NCBI RefSeq assembly: GCF_019175285.1
Contig: NC_056526.1
Location: 122,518,988 to 122,582,987 of the forward strand
Source of the DNA: Sceloporus undulatus
Lineage: Eukaryota; Chordata; Lepidosauria; Squamata; Phrynosomatidae
Length of the DNA stretch: 64,000 nt
Direction: 5' to 3'
The position numbers were made by a program, and so were the translations under genes. Each line of letters begins with the position of its first letter. Within the stretch, counting starts at the first letter, position 1. Below the pieces are notes generated by a model. The model searched no databases, was not told the DNA's origin, and was given only the letters and a program-made list of their open reading frames with translations. Shown here one piece after another: positions 20,152 to 34,200 of this stretch.

Positions 20152-20217
20152 ATGGCGGCGGCGGCGCTGGGCAGCCGCTGCTCCTCTCGCTCTCGGAGGC
20201 CGCGCTCTTCCTCCTAG
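20152..20217 (+). CDS. Short upstream ORF in the TMEM165 leader (21 codons)
   Basis: The ATG in context gacATGGCGG (good Kozak: purine at -3, G at +4) opens a 21-codon frame, MAAAALGSRCSSRSRRPRSSS-like, ending in TAG at 20215-20217, six nt before the TMEM165 ATG. It could lower or regulate TMEM165 translation if the transcript starts upstream. The ACATGGCGG context is also a YY1-type motif, so it may be promoter DNA and not leader. No family match. Confidence 0.4.
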   Translation: MAAAALGSRCSSRSRRPRSSS

Positions 20218-20223
20218 TCGGCC

Positions 20224-20433
20224 ATGGCGGGACCCCCGAGGCTGCGGCCGCTACCCTGGCTGCTCCCGGCCCTCTGCGTCTTCCTCTTAGCCGCCGCGGC
20301 GGCAGCAGAGCCCGAGAAGGAACGGGAGGCCCCGCCGCCGCTTCCTCAACAGGAGCAGCAGAAGCCCCCGCCGCCCCAACAGCAGCAGCTCCAGCAGCCT
20401 GAGGAGCGGAGGCCGGAGCTGGGCCGGGCAGAG
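20224..20433 (+). CDS. TMEM165: TMEM165 coding exon 1
   Basis: Residues 1-70. MAGPPRLRPLPWLLPALCVF begins a signal-anchor-like segment followed by an Ala run and a Pro/Gln-rich low-complexity spacer unlike the human sequence in detail. Donor gtgagc, phase 0. The ATG is chosen because it is the first one in this frame that gives the family-like hydrophobic N-terminus; an upstream ATG opens only a short uORF. Confidence 0.93.
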
Positions 20434-23400
20434 GTGAGCGGAGCTTCGCATGACAGCACTTGCCCATAGGGAAACATTGGGGGATACTTGCCCATAGGGC
20501 ATAATAGAATACACTCCTCCCTCCATATTGGCGGAGTTGATTAATACGTTCTCTCTAGGAACACCTGGGTCCTCCAGTGCAACTCTGTGGTCAACCTTAA
20601 CTCAAAGTCCCATTGAAAGACCTAGAGAGAACACTCCACTGGGCATTTGTGGGTCCTATGGGCAAGTGCTGTCATTGGCTTTAGTACGTCCCTCGCTCCG
20701 TTGCCTTTAGGATCCATTGGCCCACAGGTCCCATCATCCCCAGCCCACGGGACCGTTTGGGAACTTGAGTGGGGGCTTACCAACATCCCCCAAAAAGCAG
20801 GCTGGGCATAATGAGCCCCAAGGATATGGAAGCCCTTGGGCTGGGAAGGGTTAACTGGGTTGCCCCCAAACCAGCTGGCAGTGTGATGATGATGATGATG
20901 ATGATGATGGGAGCTGCAGTCCAGCGACCTGCGCAGGGCCTCATCACCCACCCGGACTTATCTGGTGATCCAAAATGGTTTTAGGTGTTGAAGGTACGAA
21001 AGAGACACTGGCTTAAAAAAATTGGTCCCAAACTGGCCCCTTTAAGGGATTTTGGACTTCAGCTCCCAGAATCCCAGACTACTGGCCAACATGGCCCAGG
21101 CTTCTGGGAGCTGCAGTCCAAAATCCCTTAAAGGGTGCAGTTTGGGGACCGCTGAGTTAAGGGCTGCCCTGTGCAGGTTGTGGGGAGGACAGGATCTCAC
21201 GCGCACTTCGTTGTGTGCCCAGGTTTCAACCAAGGTGATTGTGGTGGTTGCTGTGTGCCTTCAAGTATCAGTGCTGAGCTACACAGACCGACAGCCTGAC
21301 TCACTCCGAAGTCTGGCTCACTCTGTACCATCCTCTAATTTGACAGGTGCCTCCTTGCACTGGGATGAGTTGGGTTGGTAAAAGATAGGGAAGGAACACC
21401 TTCACAGCATGGCTTGTAGATGAGAGATGGAAAGGAAGAAGCATAAAAACGTATTGTGAGAATTGGAGAGCAGCCCTAATTTCTAATGTGTTTTGGAGTT
21501 ACTCTGGAGATACTTGGCTGTAGCATACAACACTAAAGGAGTGTTGGATTAGCACCTGCCTGATTATGCTTGCAAAGAAATGTGAACTTCAGGACCAAGG
21601 GCTTACTTAGGGCAGGAGCCCAGCATCCTAACTGTGCTTGGCAGCATACAGAGAAGTTTCTGGCTTTTTGTGCCCTCACCCTTCCATGTATCTGCATATC
21701 TGTCACTTGTAGAGACCACTTTTTGTGTTTGAGAAAATGGCCTCTCTGCATTAAATTTTAATATAATAATAATATAGATTTATTTGTATCCCACCCAATC
21801 ACAGGGACTCTGGGCGGCTAACAGCGGTAAGGAAATACAATACAGGAAATACAATAAGATACAAATAATCCCTTCCCAATCCCCTAACTAATACTTAAAC
21901 AAAACAAAATCAGTAAACGATATAAATACAATGGCAATCAAATGGAAATATAAAGGCATTACAAATCAGTGAAGTTCATAAATAATCCTTTTCTCAGGCC
22001 CTCAACACTTAGTGGATCAGGAAGTGCAACTGTCTCAGAACTGGAAAAACCTGGTTGCTACCTACTTATTTCCACAGAGATAGCTTAAGGGAAACCTTTT
22101 TCATTTAGTTTGCCTTAATTAGACTACTTGGTCTGTTCCAGGACATGTCGCCAGATACTTTCCTCTCCTCCTCCCTTCTGTGAAGGAAGTATCTTCCACT
22201 CCAGGATGTCCCTACTATCTTTCAGGTTTCTGTAAAGAGAAGGCTTAAAGTAGACAGTGTATTCTGGGAGCTATGAACAGAAGCGTGATTCATAACTCCA
22301 GAAACAAAAGCCAGCCCATACAGCATAAGGTGAAATGATGGTATGCTGTTTACTGCTGTATCTTGAAATATGTAAAGGAAAAAAAAACCTGTTCTCTAGA
22401 TGATCAAAAAGGAGTTAAGGGAACAGCATTTAGTCCTGAAGAGAGAGGTACCAAGCTCTACATCTTTGCTGGATCCCTATATTAGCTGAACTGTTTAAAC
22501 AGAAATGCACAGAGTTGGTCTGCGCTTGAAAATATGTGGGCCCAAACAGACAGGCCAAAATAAAGCTGCTTCAGGGCACTTTGGAGGTATGCTGTTTAAA
22601 TAACACACACATCTTAAGAGGCCAGAAGCTGCGCTAAAGCTGTGCTCTAGTCCTTAGGACTGGGCCATGGCTTTGGCATGGCTTCCAGCTTCTTAGCACG
22701 CATGCAGCATTCAAACGTTATAACTCCAAAGTGACCCGAAGCAGCTTTATTTTGGCCTGTCTGTTTGGGCCCTGATTTGTCTTTACCTAGAGAGAGTTTG
22801 CATTCTTACATAAGCTGTGTAAGGAATGTGGCCATAGACAGGAGTGAGTGGCTTTAAGAAGTCATTGTTTCAAAGTGGGAGGCCAAGGATCTTTGTTTCT
22901 GTCCATCACTGACAGGGCTAAGAGAAAAGACGGACAAGATAAAAAAACATGACACTGAACAGTCTGATGGTGTGGTTGTGTGTAATGAACAGTCTGCATT
23001 GTGCATCAGAACCAGTGTTGCCAACAAGCCTCAAAGATATTCCCCGGAATGTTTTACCAAAATCCCCAGAATTCCCCAATATTTATTATTATTATTCAGT
23101 CAAAATCCCTGGAAAGTAATTAATTAAATTGGCAACACTGATCAGAACCGTTGTATGTAACCTTATTTTGTATCAATTATTCATAAGATGTTCCCCCTGT
23201 GGATTTCATATTGAAGACATTCTTACACCATTCCTTAATTGACCTGTGAGCAGGACTGGATTATTAAAGAATGATTGATACAACTAGACTTGGAGTGAGG
23301 GAGGATTGGCTTGATATTCTTGAAGGTGTACAGGATTTTGGCGACATCTCTTTCACAATTGGTCATGTACGTATTCCATTATGAGAAAGTATCACAGGAA

Positions 23401-26400
23401 TTGCCCAGTTCCTTATTCTTCAACTATTTCATGCCTTTGCTATCTGTCTTCTAGTAGTTGTTTGTTTTGTTTTGTCTCTTAATAACTGCTGTATGGCAAT
23501 AGTAAGTCAGCATGGATGACTTTCCCAGCAGGTAGATATGCTGATGGGGAAAGGTTATCTTGCAGAATTTCTGATTATCAGGGAGTTACCAAAAATGCAG
23601 GAGTCCTGCCTGGGATCTAGACATTTTTATAGGACTCAAAGATTGTTATCTTGCGGTTTCTCTGTTTCTCCCATATTACTTTCACCTAGGGCATCTGTTT
23701 CAACCTGGGAACTCTGGGTTTTTTTGACGTACAATCCAGGTCTCAGTGCACGTTGCAACAAATACCACTGTAGCTACAGCAAATACAGTTATTGCTTAAA
23801 ATGTGAAGCAGTTCTAACAAACATAACTGGTACAGATCTGTTTCTGAGACTGAATGAGATGCACAGCTTGGAAATCAAAATTTTGTAAGACTAATGCTCC
23901 AATGCCTGCAGTTAAGATGCTAACCCAAGCCAAGTATCTCAGAGCACTGTATCTCTCAGCATCCTTGAAGGCTGGATATTTTTAAGAGGCTTTCCTGATG
24001 CATGGCAGTTCAGATTTTAGTGGCATAGAACTTTAGATAAAACATGTATTACATAAAACTCTGTATTTCTATTGATAACTGGCTCATCAATGTTCTCTTG
24101 AACAATTTCCATGTTCATAGGATGTAGTAATACTTTGTGAGAATTTCAGCTCATCAGTATATTGTTGATAGACTACTTATGTCAGGATAATATTGATAAC
24201 AACATCTCATGTAAAGTCACACTGATCTTTAACACTCTTGACTTGTTCAGTTGTAGTGAACTAGGAACCATGGAGTAATTCCCATATGTTTTTCTGCCTG
24301 TTCAACAGCTCTTCCAACACAGTTAAAATGTTTTTGTAAAATAGAAAATGTTGATTATTACAGCAAAGATGAACAACTGCTTAAGACTGGAAGCTACCCT
24401 TATTCTCCCCCGCCCCTGGACTTAAAAGGCTCTACTCCCTAGTGGTCCCTTCTGAACTGTTTTATGGCCCAAACAGACTTTTTCATCAAACAGGAAGGAA
24501 ACTGAAAGTTATGTTTTATCTCCTGTTTGAGTAAAAGGCCTCTGAGCCTTAAAAAAGAAGCTAGTGAGAAGGGATGGTACCCTTGGGGAGAGCTGCATGT
24601 AGCCCACAGGTCACACTTTCACCCAACCCTGGATTAAAGGAACATTGGAATAAAATGCTACATTAATGCAGCTAGAATGCAAAAGGGTTAACCTCTTTCT
24701 TTTGATCCATAAGATTTAGTCATGGATATGATTTGAAGCTTTTATGCCCCCTCAAATAGTTTCAACATGCCATAAATGATCTGTCTGGAAAGATAAATGG
24801 CAAGTAGTTACACAAACTGGAGAAGTTGCCATAAGCAATATTGTTATGTTCAAAACCAACTTTTCCTGTTCTTGATCTCTACTTTTACTGGTGTTTGAGT
24901 CATCAGTCACAAAGGACTGGCAGGGTAAAACATGTTCTGCATGCTAGCTGAATGTGTGTGTCTGTCTTGTAAAATTAACTTACATTTTAAAAATTTCCAC
25001 TACATATTTCGTGTCTTTTTTTTTTAAGAAGAAGAAGAACTTAGTTTCCTTAATTCACCTACACTTGCATGGGTACATGCTATTTTCGTAAGATATATTA
25101 AAGGGTAGTGTATACGTGTTTGAGCAGTTTTACAGTTTTCAGTTGAGTATTCCTTATCCTAAATACTTTGGACCTGTAGTGCCACTGGCAGAGACAACCA
25201 TGGCCCAGCAGTAAGGGCCATGAGGGAGGAGGAGGAGAGGGGAGGAAAGCTATCACTGTCAGAGACCACCAGCAAGGGCCTCGAGGAAGGAGGAGAGGAG
25301 AGCCATCACCACTGCACAGATGGAGAACAAGGCAACACTTGACAGCATTGAATAAGGGGAGAAAGATCTGAAGGGAGCTTAAACTGGAGATGAGATGACT
25401 TGCAGAGGGATTGACTGGAGGAGACTTGAGAGGACTACAGAGGGGGATGTTCTGAGGTGGAAGGATTGAAATGGGAAAAAAAAGGAGTGAAGGGGACAGC
25501 CTGAGGTGGGTGACATTGGTGAAGGATCTTTCAGAGACAACAGCAGTAACACCACAACTAATGTATGTTAGTACTGCAAGAACTCCGCACCAAGAAAACC
25601 CTCAGATGACACAATCCAAAATAAAACAAAATGCATGATTAGGGCACAAAGGGAGAGCTAAAATGCCAGAACAGAGGACAATTACAAATAGTTATGTGGG
25701 AAAGAGCACAACAGAACACAATAATATGGTAAACCATACAGCAGACCTATCCAGAAATGAAAAGCAGTTTTGAAGCCATGCTACACATGTTATAGGTAGA
25801 AAAATTGGTTGTTGAAATTATATTATTTAGCAGAAATGGATAAATTGACAAATTTGAGATAAGACATTAGATGGTTTTAAAGTATTGAAACCAATCATTG
25901 AATATATGAGAAAAAGTTGGGGGAAGTTGGTAGTTTTATGTTTAGGTTTTGAAGAATAGCAGATCCAACTATTATGTAGAAGTATTGACTATTAATACTT
26001 CTACATAATAAATATTTTTACTTAGAGGAAGTAGAAATATTCAACAACTATAATTATTAGCAAGTTAGAAGTTGTATATATTCCTGTGGCTATGTTTGTG
26101 ATTGGTAGCAGATTGTAATTGGATGTAATTAGATGTAGTTAGGTTAATTTTGTCTGGTGTTTATAATTTTACCTTGTATGTTGTTTTATATTATTTATGT
26201 GTTAATGAAAATAACTTTAAAAAAGAAAACTGCCAGAGTACAGTCTACTCAAAGTCTAAAGTACAAATCATCTTCATACTTCAATTTTCAATATACTACC
26301 TTTGAAGATAAAATCAGGGTAGGTAACTAAAACTTTAAATGTTAACAAGACTGTGCAGGCCAAAGGAAGATACGCTGAAGTAGTTGCAGGGCTTGAGATC

Positions 26401-29400
26401 AGATCTGAAGTTAACATTTGTGAGCAGAATACAAAAAGTGATGTTTGAAATGCTCCAGTGGAGTGGTAATTTGTTGACCAGATTTGAGGATCCCAATGGG
26501 ATGTAATAAAGAACATTGCCCTCTTGAATCCAGATAAGTGGCCAGTTTTCACCTAGCCCTGGATGTTATTGGTAGACTTTGGGCCAATTACTGTCCCCAC
26601 TAAACTACGTCACAAATGCATTGTGACATGAAAATGGGATAATCTTATCTCTCCTGCATTAAGCGAATTGAAGGAATAAACTGGGGTATAAATGTAATTT
26701 AAAATATTAAGTAAAGATGTGAAACATTAGTACTGTGTTCTGATGTATGCAAACTTAGCTGTGGAAAACCTCCATATATGTTATTTCTGTTGAAATTGCA
26801 GTCTACTCTCAAAGTGTATTGCTGTTCTCTAAAAAATAAAATTTTATATAATAACAACCCACATTCTTAAATGCTTGGATTGGTAGTTGGTACTTAGAAA
26901 GCAAAATAGTACCCTGTTCAGTGTCAAAAACCTAACACATTTATTGTGGCCTTCAAGTTGCCACTAGCATCTGGCACAGCACCAACAGACATGGCTGTTC
27001 TTCTGATACGTATTTGTAGATCTTCAACCCATCTTTCAGCTAGTGTAATTAACAGCTTGTTACCATGAAGGATTTCTCTTAAATGTACGTTTCTCTTGAG
27101 TAGCCTTACCCTTGGGAAGAGACAAATAAGTCCTTTTTGAAAAGTCCTGTGCAGAAGCTAACATTTTAGTAGAAGCTTCTTTCTGAATCATGCTGAAGTG
27201 CTAGAATTATTGAATTATATATACAGCAGTGACAACCTAATTGGCAGATGTATTGCATTTGAGTAGGAAAATGGGGAAATCTCTAAATTTGTGTTGTAGT
27301 AATAGCTATTTTAGCTATGTTAGAGGTCACAAAATATGGTGTGGCTTTTATGTTCTCTAGAACTCTTCAATGGAGAATACAAGAAAGGCTTAGGGAGGAA
27401 ACGGGTTGATACTGAAGACACAAAGTGGGAAAAGGCTATAGGGCCCGAACAGGCAAGCCAAAATAAAGCTGCTTCGGGTCAGTTTGGAGGTATGCTGTTT
27501 AAATGACACACACATCTTAAGAGGCCAAAAGCTGTGGCAAAGCTGTGCTCCAGTCCTTAGGACTGGAGTTGTGGCTTTGATGTGGCTTTCGAACTCTTAG
27601 GACGCACACATCATTTAAACAGCACATTTCCAAATGACCCGAAGCAGCTTTATTTTGGCCTGTCTGTTCGTGCCCAGAGATCTCCAAATTAGTCTCTACT
27701 GGGTATTGTGATGGTTTTCCTCTTTGGAAAATATAAGGACATGTATTCTAAAAGGTAGAGTGACTTGGAAAGAAACAGCTAAATCTTTTTCTTTTCTTTT
27801 CAGAAAGGGCCCACCCCTGTTGCTCCAGTTCATTCTGTTAGTGAAGATTCTCCAGAGAAGACTAACCTAGGATTTATCCATGCATTTGTGGCTGCCATAT
27901 CTGTCATTATTGTCTCGGAACTTGGTGATAAGACTTTCTTTATTGCAGCCATCATGGCAATGCGTTACAACCGCTTAACAGTGCTGGCTGGGGCTATGCT
28001 TGCCTTAGGGCTGATGACATGTTTATCAGGTTAGTACTATGATATCTCTGTCCTGAAATGTANNNNNNNNNNTGAATTAAAGGCACACTCCATGAGGAGG
28101 TGGTACATATGTAAGGGGGGAGAGCAGCCCCTAACCAAAGATTGCTTTTGATGTTTCTATATTACGGCAGTTTCTGCTGCGAAAGAGACAGATCACAAAA
28201 GTTCACAGAAGCAATAATTACTACAAACTGTCAGCATTTTGCTAGTTCATGTAGTTTAAACAAGTAAGCATGGCCAGTGTTCCTTAGTGATGTTGATATT
28301 GTAAAATATTATTATTATTTTTAAAGAAAGATGATATTTTGATCTTTCAGAGTGAGGTCAGTAGTGTATTTATTAATAGCAGCAGCCTTTTTTATCTGAC
28401 ACAAAGAAGCGACTTCTTTAATTACAACATTTGACATCCAAATAGTAAATTTGATAATTGTACTGGAAGGATTTCACTGTAACACAGGGCATGAATACAG
28501 ACATATTTAATCAGGTAATTTCAAACATTCAGGTGGAAAAGGTATGTTGAACAAGAAGTTGCAAAGGTACTCATTGTGTAAATTTGATTTAAAACATTTT
28601 TCTGAAAATGGAGAATCATGTTCTATCTGCTAATCAAGGAGAAGTTTTTTTCCCTTGTACATAGCTGGAAGATTATGAATTGTGTAAATTAACTTTCTGA
28701 TTTGTATGACTTAATGGATCTAACAACACAGTAGTAATTTGTCTGTTTAGCTCAGTGGTTCCTAAACTTTGGTCTTCCAAATGTTTTGGACTTCAAATCC
28801 CAGATGCCCCAGTCAGATTGGCCAACGGTCTGGAATTCTGGGAACTGACATCCAAAACAATTGGAGAATAAAAGTTTGGGAACTACTGATTTAGCTGAAT
28901 GACTATAGAATGAATTATTGCATGCTTTACGTAAGATTGCTCAAATGAAAAATTTTGTCTTTGTGCTGTGAGAATATAAGATGTCAACCCAAAATTTATA
29001 TAGACAATTTTGTTCCCAAAGCTGCTGCTGAATTTTGGTGATGTAATGGTAAAACAGCTAGGAAATTCTGGAAGTCATAGTCTAAAAAAATACTTTTCTA
29101 AGCTTTGATGAATACAGAGGTGGCAAAGTAAGTTGCAAGCATGAAGAGAGCAAAATCCAGTTCGTACATCAATGGGTCACTTATGAGATTAGTGTGCTGC
29201 ATCAAATCCAGAACAGCTGGCAAGATAGAGAATCAAAAGAAAGTACATTCTGGAAAGCTTCGATTGATTGCCCTGTACTGGAAGATATTAAGAATTCCTA
29301 AATTTAATGGCTAATGTAATGTTCATTTATCAGTTTGCAAGTCAAAATTTGCTAGGCAAAGAGAATAAGCATGTTCTATTTCACACATAACTTGATATTT

Positions 29401-31170
29401 GCTTTTATATTTTTAGTTTTATTTGGCTATGCCACAACTGTGATCCCCAGAGTATACACCTACTATGTATCAACAGCACTCTTTGCCATTTTTGGCATCC
29501 GAATGCTTCGAGAAGGCCTGAAGATGAGTGCAGACGAGGGTCAGGAAGAGCTTGAAGAAGTTCAAGCAGAACTCAAGAAGAAAGATGAAGAAGTAAGTTG
29601 CAAGTGAATGCACTGCAAAACACCTTGGTGAAATTCATGGAGCTAAGGGAGTGCCAGTGGCTGCTTAGCCTTTTTTTTTTTTTTTTCTTTCTAGGATTGG
29701 TACAGTGGAAGCATAATTGAACCTAATAACCTGCCTTCACTACTTTGGATAATAGTTATGTAGCAAAATAATGTCAAAACAAGTGACAAGGATATTCTTG
29801 CTTTGGTTTAGTGATCATCATACATAGTACCTATAAATAGCCTATTGTGCTTTATGAAACAAGCACACAATCTCTCTAGGATTGTTACTTTTACCTTGAT
29901 TATGCTGCAGTGTTTGTATGCAAAGAACCATTAAATTGACAAAACAACTAGGATAAGCAGTAGATCAATCTTGGGGTCAGGGGTGGCAAGACTTGAGTGC
30001 CTGCAAAAATGGTAGGAGAGGGCTATGTATTGCCATCCCTTAGTTTGGATAGAGTCTGTTTCCACCTTGGGATGGTAAAAGGAGAAATATTTAACTTGTG
30101 AGTAAAATGAGTTCTCTAAAGAACCTTGCAATTACAGGTCTAATCTCATCATTGCAAGATTTTAAAAGAAAATATATATATACATGTGCAAAGCAGGAAA
30201 AAAAGGAGGTGGGGGCTGGGCTCATTTGCATTGTGTGGAAAACAAAGACCAAAAACAAGGAAAAGTAATGTGGAAATAAGTGTTTGAATAGCTTTATTGC
30301 TACCACTATAATCACATTAAAGATATTGCATGATTACAGTGCAAAAGCACCCTCATGCTGTAATCTCCTAAACCTAGAATTTCCAGTGATTCAGGATTCT
30401 TGAAATCTGTGCTGTTGTTTTAATTTTGGAATTGATGGTTCTGTAGATAGTTCTTTTATCCTGCATCAATGGCTCCTGTGAAATGAAAGATCACTTTGCG
30501 AGAATTGTTTACATAAATTAGTAAATTAACACCTCACCAAATTTAGAGAAACAAGCCTCGTTCTTCATGAAGCTGGAAGGTCCGTGACATGACAGAAGCA
30601 GGGAGAAGCGTTCATGACATGCCTGGTCACACCATGTTGACCTCACAATAATACTACTGTAGCACTAAAGCAATCTGCACTTGAGCAATTGCGTGAATGT
30701 AATGATATTGGCAGTTATTGATTCATATCTCTCATTAATGCGAAATTTCATAATAATGGAATGACAACAGATCAGCAATGGATGAATGGTGATGTGCAAA
30801 AAGGGGAGGAATCATAGTTCCATCATTAGTGCCTTGTGCAGTTATCTCCTTAGTAACTCAGAGTTGTTAATACAGTGGGCCCTTCCCAGAATCCTGAATC
30901 CCTTCTGGACCTCCCAAGTAAGGAAAATCCCACGTATGGTGGAGCCTCATTAAAAATAATGGGGCTCATGCCCATGGCATGGTGTAGTGCACCATGGGCA
31001 CACATCCCATTACTTTTTCCGGGCTGCACCATGGCTTCTTCTTTAGCGGCTTTCAGCATATGCTGAAAGCCACATATATCACGCCTGTGAATGACACGGG
31101 CACACTGTACAGATAAACCACTGTATGTTTCCAGTTCCCATTGTTTGCTATTATTATTATTATTATTATT

Positions 31171-31202
<32 letters not shown>

Positions 31203-34200
31203 TTATTTATAAAGCACTGTAAATTTATTAACCCTAATATCTTCCTTTTGTTTTTAGTTGCAGAGAACAAAACTGTTAAATGGGCCTGGAGATGTGGAAA
31301 CAGGAACAGGCCCAGCTATACCTCAAAGGAAATGGCTGCATTTTATTTCTCCAATTTTTGTACAAGCTTTCACTTTGACATTCTTAGCAGAATGGGGTGA
31401 TCGTTCCCAGTTAACAACAATAGTTCTGGCAGCAAGAGAGGTGAGTACACCTATTTAAGAGATGTCCACTGTCAGAGCACAGAGAGACAAAATTCTGAAG
31501 TTCTGATTAGATGTAGACAATTTAATGATTGCACCAAGGGACAAAGCTTAAATGTTCTTACTTCTCCTGGGTTCTTGCCTACAATGCTTATGCTTTTACA
31601 GTTGGCCCTCCACATTTGGCCGAGTTAGGGGAACAAGACCCCTGCGAATGTGGAAAAACTGCAAATAATCTGCTTGCCCCCCACATGGCAGCCATTTCCA
31701 GGGTTAGGGGGCTCGAGGCAGAGCACTGTTCCCTTCCTCTGGCCCCTCCTGCCCTGGAAAGTCTTTGCGGCTCAGGGTTTAATATTCGCAGATAACCAAA
31801 ACTGCAAATGTCAAACCCACGAATGAGGAGGGCCGGCTGTAGTCTGTTTTTAAAATCATATTAATAGTACGTATCTTGTGGTATGTAATTTCATGTGCTT
31901 TTAAAGCTCTTTTGAGCAATAGCAGAAACTGTCATTAACAAACTCTGGCCCCTATTCAGCATATTTTCAATGTAGTGTAAATATCCACATATGGACCTTG
32001 CATTCTGCTTACTGATATACCACCAACAACAACCCAACTTATTTTAAAGCTGTGAAGCAGCCTTCTTGGTATCCAGTTGATGATTCTGGTGCTGAAGCTA
32101 CTTTATTCACCGTTCTAGTTTTCCAGTTTGGCTTATATACAGAATGCTTTGTAATGTTGGGTTCTTCTGCCAGCATTCTTGGCAGCAAAGGAGAAAATAT
32201 TATGTGATAGCATCATCAGTTACTTTATTGCAACAAGCACCTGGGCATGTTTTGCTTGTTGGGCAATGTTATAACCATAAAGAGCCAAATAGCAAAGGAA
32301 ACAGGAAAAGATAAGAAGCACAAAGAAGAGGATGGGTCTGTTAGCAAGGGCCATTTGGAAAGTAATGCAAGGTGATCAAACTTAGTAACTTTTGTCATTT
32401 ACTTTTTGAGAATTTATCTTAGTAGGGAATAAAACCTGCTAAGCTGATTAAACAAAATTAGGGCAATGAGTACCTGAACATAGTGGTGCCTGGTTGGAAA
32501 GCAGATAAAAATATCTCACTGCAGGTCTTTAAACAGAATGTTGTAGCTGCAGACTTAAGAAGTAATGCATCTTTTGCATCCTTCTATTGTCAAGCAGTTG
32601 TATCATTGCATCAGTATCATACAGCCTGAGTTCCTGGAATTTGTTTGCTGTGCTGCATAGAAGAGTTGTACAGATATTCCAGTGGGTTTTTTTCTATGCT
32701 GTTTTTTTATTCTTAAACCAAAGGTGAAGGGATATTCCCTTCATATTCCCACTGAATCCTCTATCTGTTCTTGTATTGAAGGAAGGACAATAGGGGGTTT
32801 CAGGCAAGGAGCATGTATGCATGATGTGTTGCTCTGTGTGAGGGATAGAAAACCTGGAATACTGGAGCTGTTGTTGAACTACTTCTCTCTTCATCCCTAG
32901 CGATTGGCTAGGCTGGGGCTGATGGGGAAATGGAGTGCTGCAGCACTGAATAGCCATTGGTTTCCTGGTCATACTAAATATGCCTATGGTAGGCTATGTC
33001 TCCAGGCATGAATTTTCTTCCTCCTGATCTCCAGTTTTAACTTACTTCATCCTAGTTTGTTTATTCCTTCAGTAATACTCCTGTTGCTTTTTCTTACTGC
33101 TTCTCAACCCTTATAGTTTTAACTGATGGGGAAATACTCTGTGATATTTGTAGGTCATCATAGGTGCTCATATCTTTGGGCTACTTCTGAATTTACCCTG
33201 ATTAACGATACAATTCTGTCACATTGATGTAATCGAGGTTTACTTTGGACAAGGGTTGCAGACTTAAATACACCTACCTACATATCTGTCCTGCATTTTC
33301 AAGTACTTTAAAAGCTGGCAGCAGGTTTTGTCTGGATCCTAGGTCTAAACTGTTGATTTTTAATCTGTGTTTTGTGAAGTGGTGACTACATGTGGCTTCC
33401 AGGCAGGCCCATATAAAGACCTGGCAGACTACTGTTGTGCATGCACACAGAGGTACTTCAGAATTATTTCAGGTGCTGTGGGATGTGAACTTTTTTTTCT
33501 ATATATTTGTATATCCATTGGGAGAGAAACCTACCTATTTCTCGAGAACTGAACCCGGCTGACAAGGCAATATGGCAACCCTAGCATAGAATACTGCTGC
33601 CCTGCACATGCATGTGGTACACACACATACACACTTCTGGATCGCTTGGGTGTTTGTAACTGTGTCCCCAGGTGACTTCAGCAACAGGTGTCAGGTACAG
33701 CCACCCATGCAGAACCTTTTCCTACCGTTCTCTAATGGTCTTGGTTAATGACTGCTGCTGCTGCTACAATCACCTGGCTGCCCCTGAATAGATGATGGTT
33801 GTCTCACAGGTTGCTATGTATCTTGGACCCTGTTAAGCAATTAGACCAGCTTTTTGATTGGCCTTCTGTTCCTGAAACAGAAGTGAGTACTTATAAATGG
33901 GCTGGAAAAGCACTTTTTTGCATCATTTCCCTGCTGTGCTTGTTGTCAGACCATGAAAACAGTTGCACAGTAATATTAACCTAGTTATTAATGCCCACTT
34001 TGATTTAGTTGACAGTATTCTCTGCACATTGTTTTATCTGTGCATACCTTTGAAATCATCAATATTTACAAATACTGTTAAGGTCTGCAGGTTTTGAATT
34101 GCACTTAAGAGTCTATTCTGTGTATTTCTGTAGGATCCCTATGGTGTGGCAGTAGGTGGAACAGTTGGACATAGTTTGTGTACTGGCCTGGCAGTGATTG

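Larger units (their letters stand above)
19855..20460 (+). promoter_or_regulatory. TMEM165: CpG-island promoter of TMEM165
   Basis: Sharp rise in GC and CpG (GC box ggggcggg, GCGCGCGCGC run near 19878) in otherwise AT-rich DNA, ending within intron 1. No TATA box. It contains an E-box, a full CRE palindrome, CCAAT at 20038-20042, and reverse CCAAT (ATTGG) at 20116-20120. Confidence 0.8.

Noticed and set aside
19952-20467. Minus-strand frame of 171 codons, and plus-strand frame 20001-20402
   Set aside because: Low-complexity Ala/Pro/Arg frames created by the CpG island; antisense or out of frame to TMEM165 exon 1.
31146-31200. CRISPR-like or structured array
   Set aside because: Simple ATT/ATC microsatellite; no spacers, and this is vertebrate DNA.
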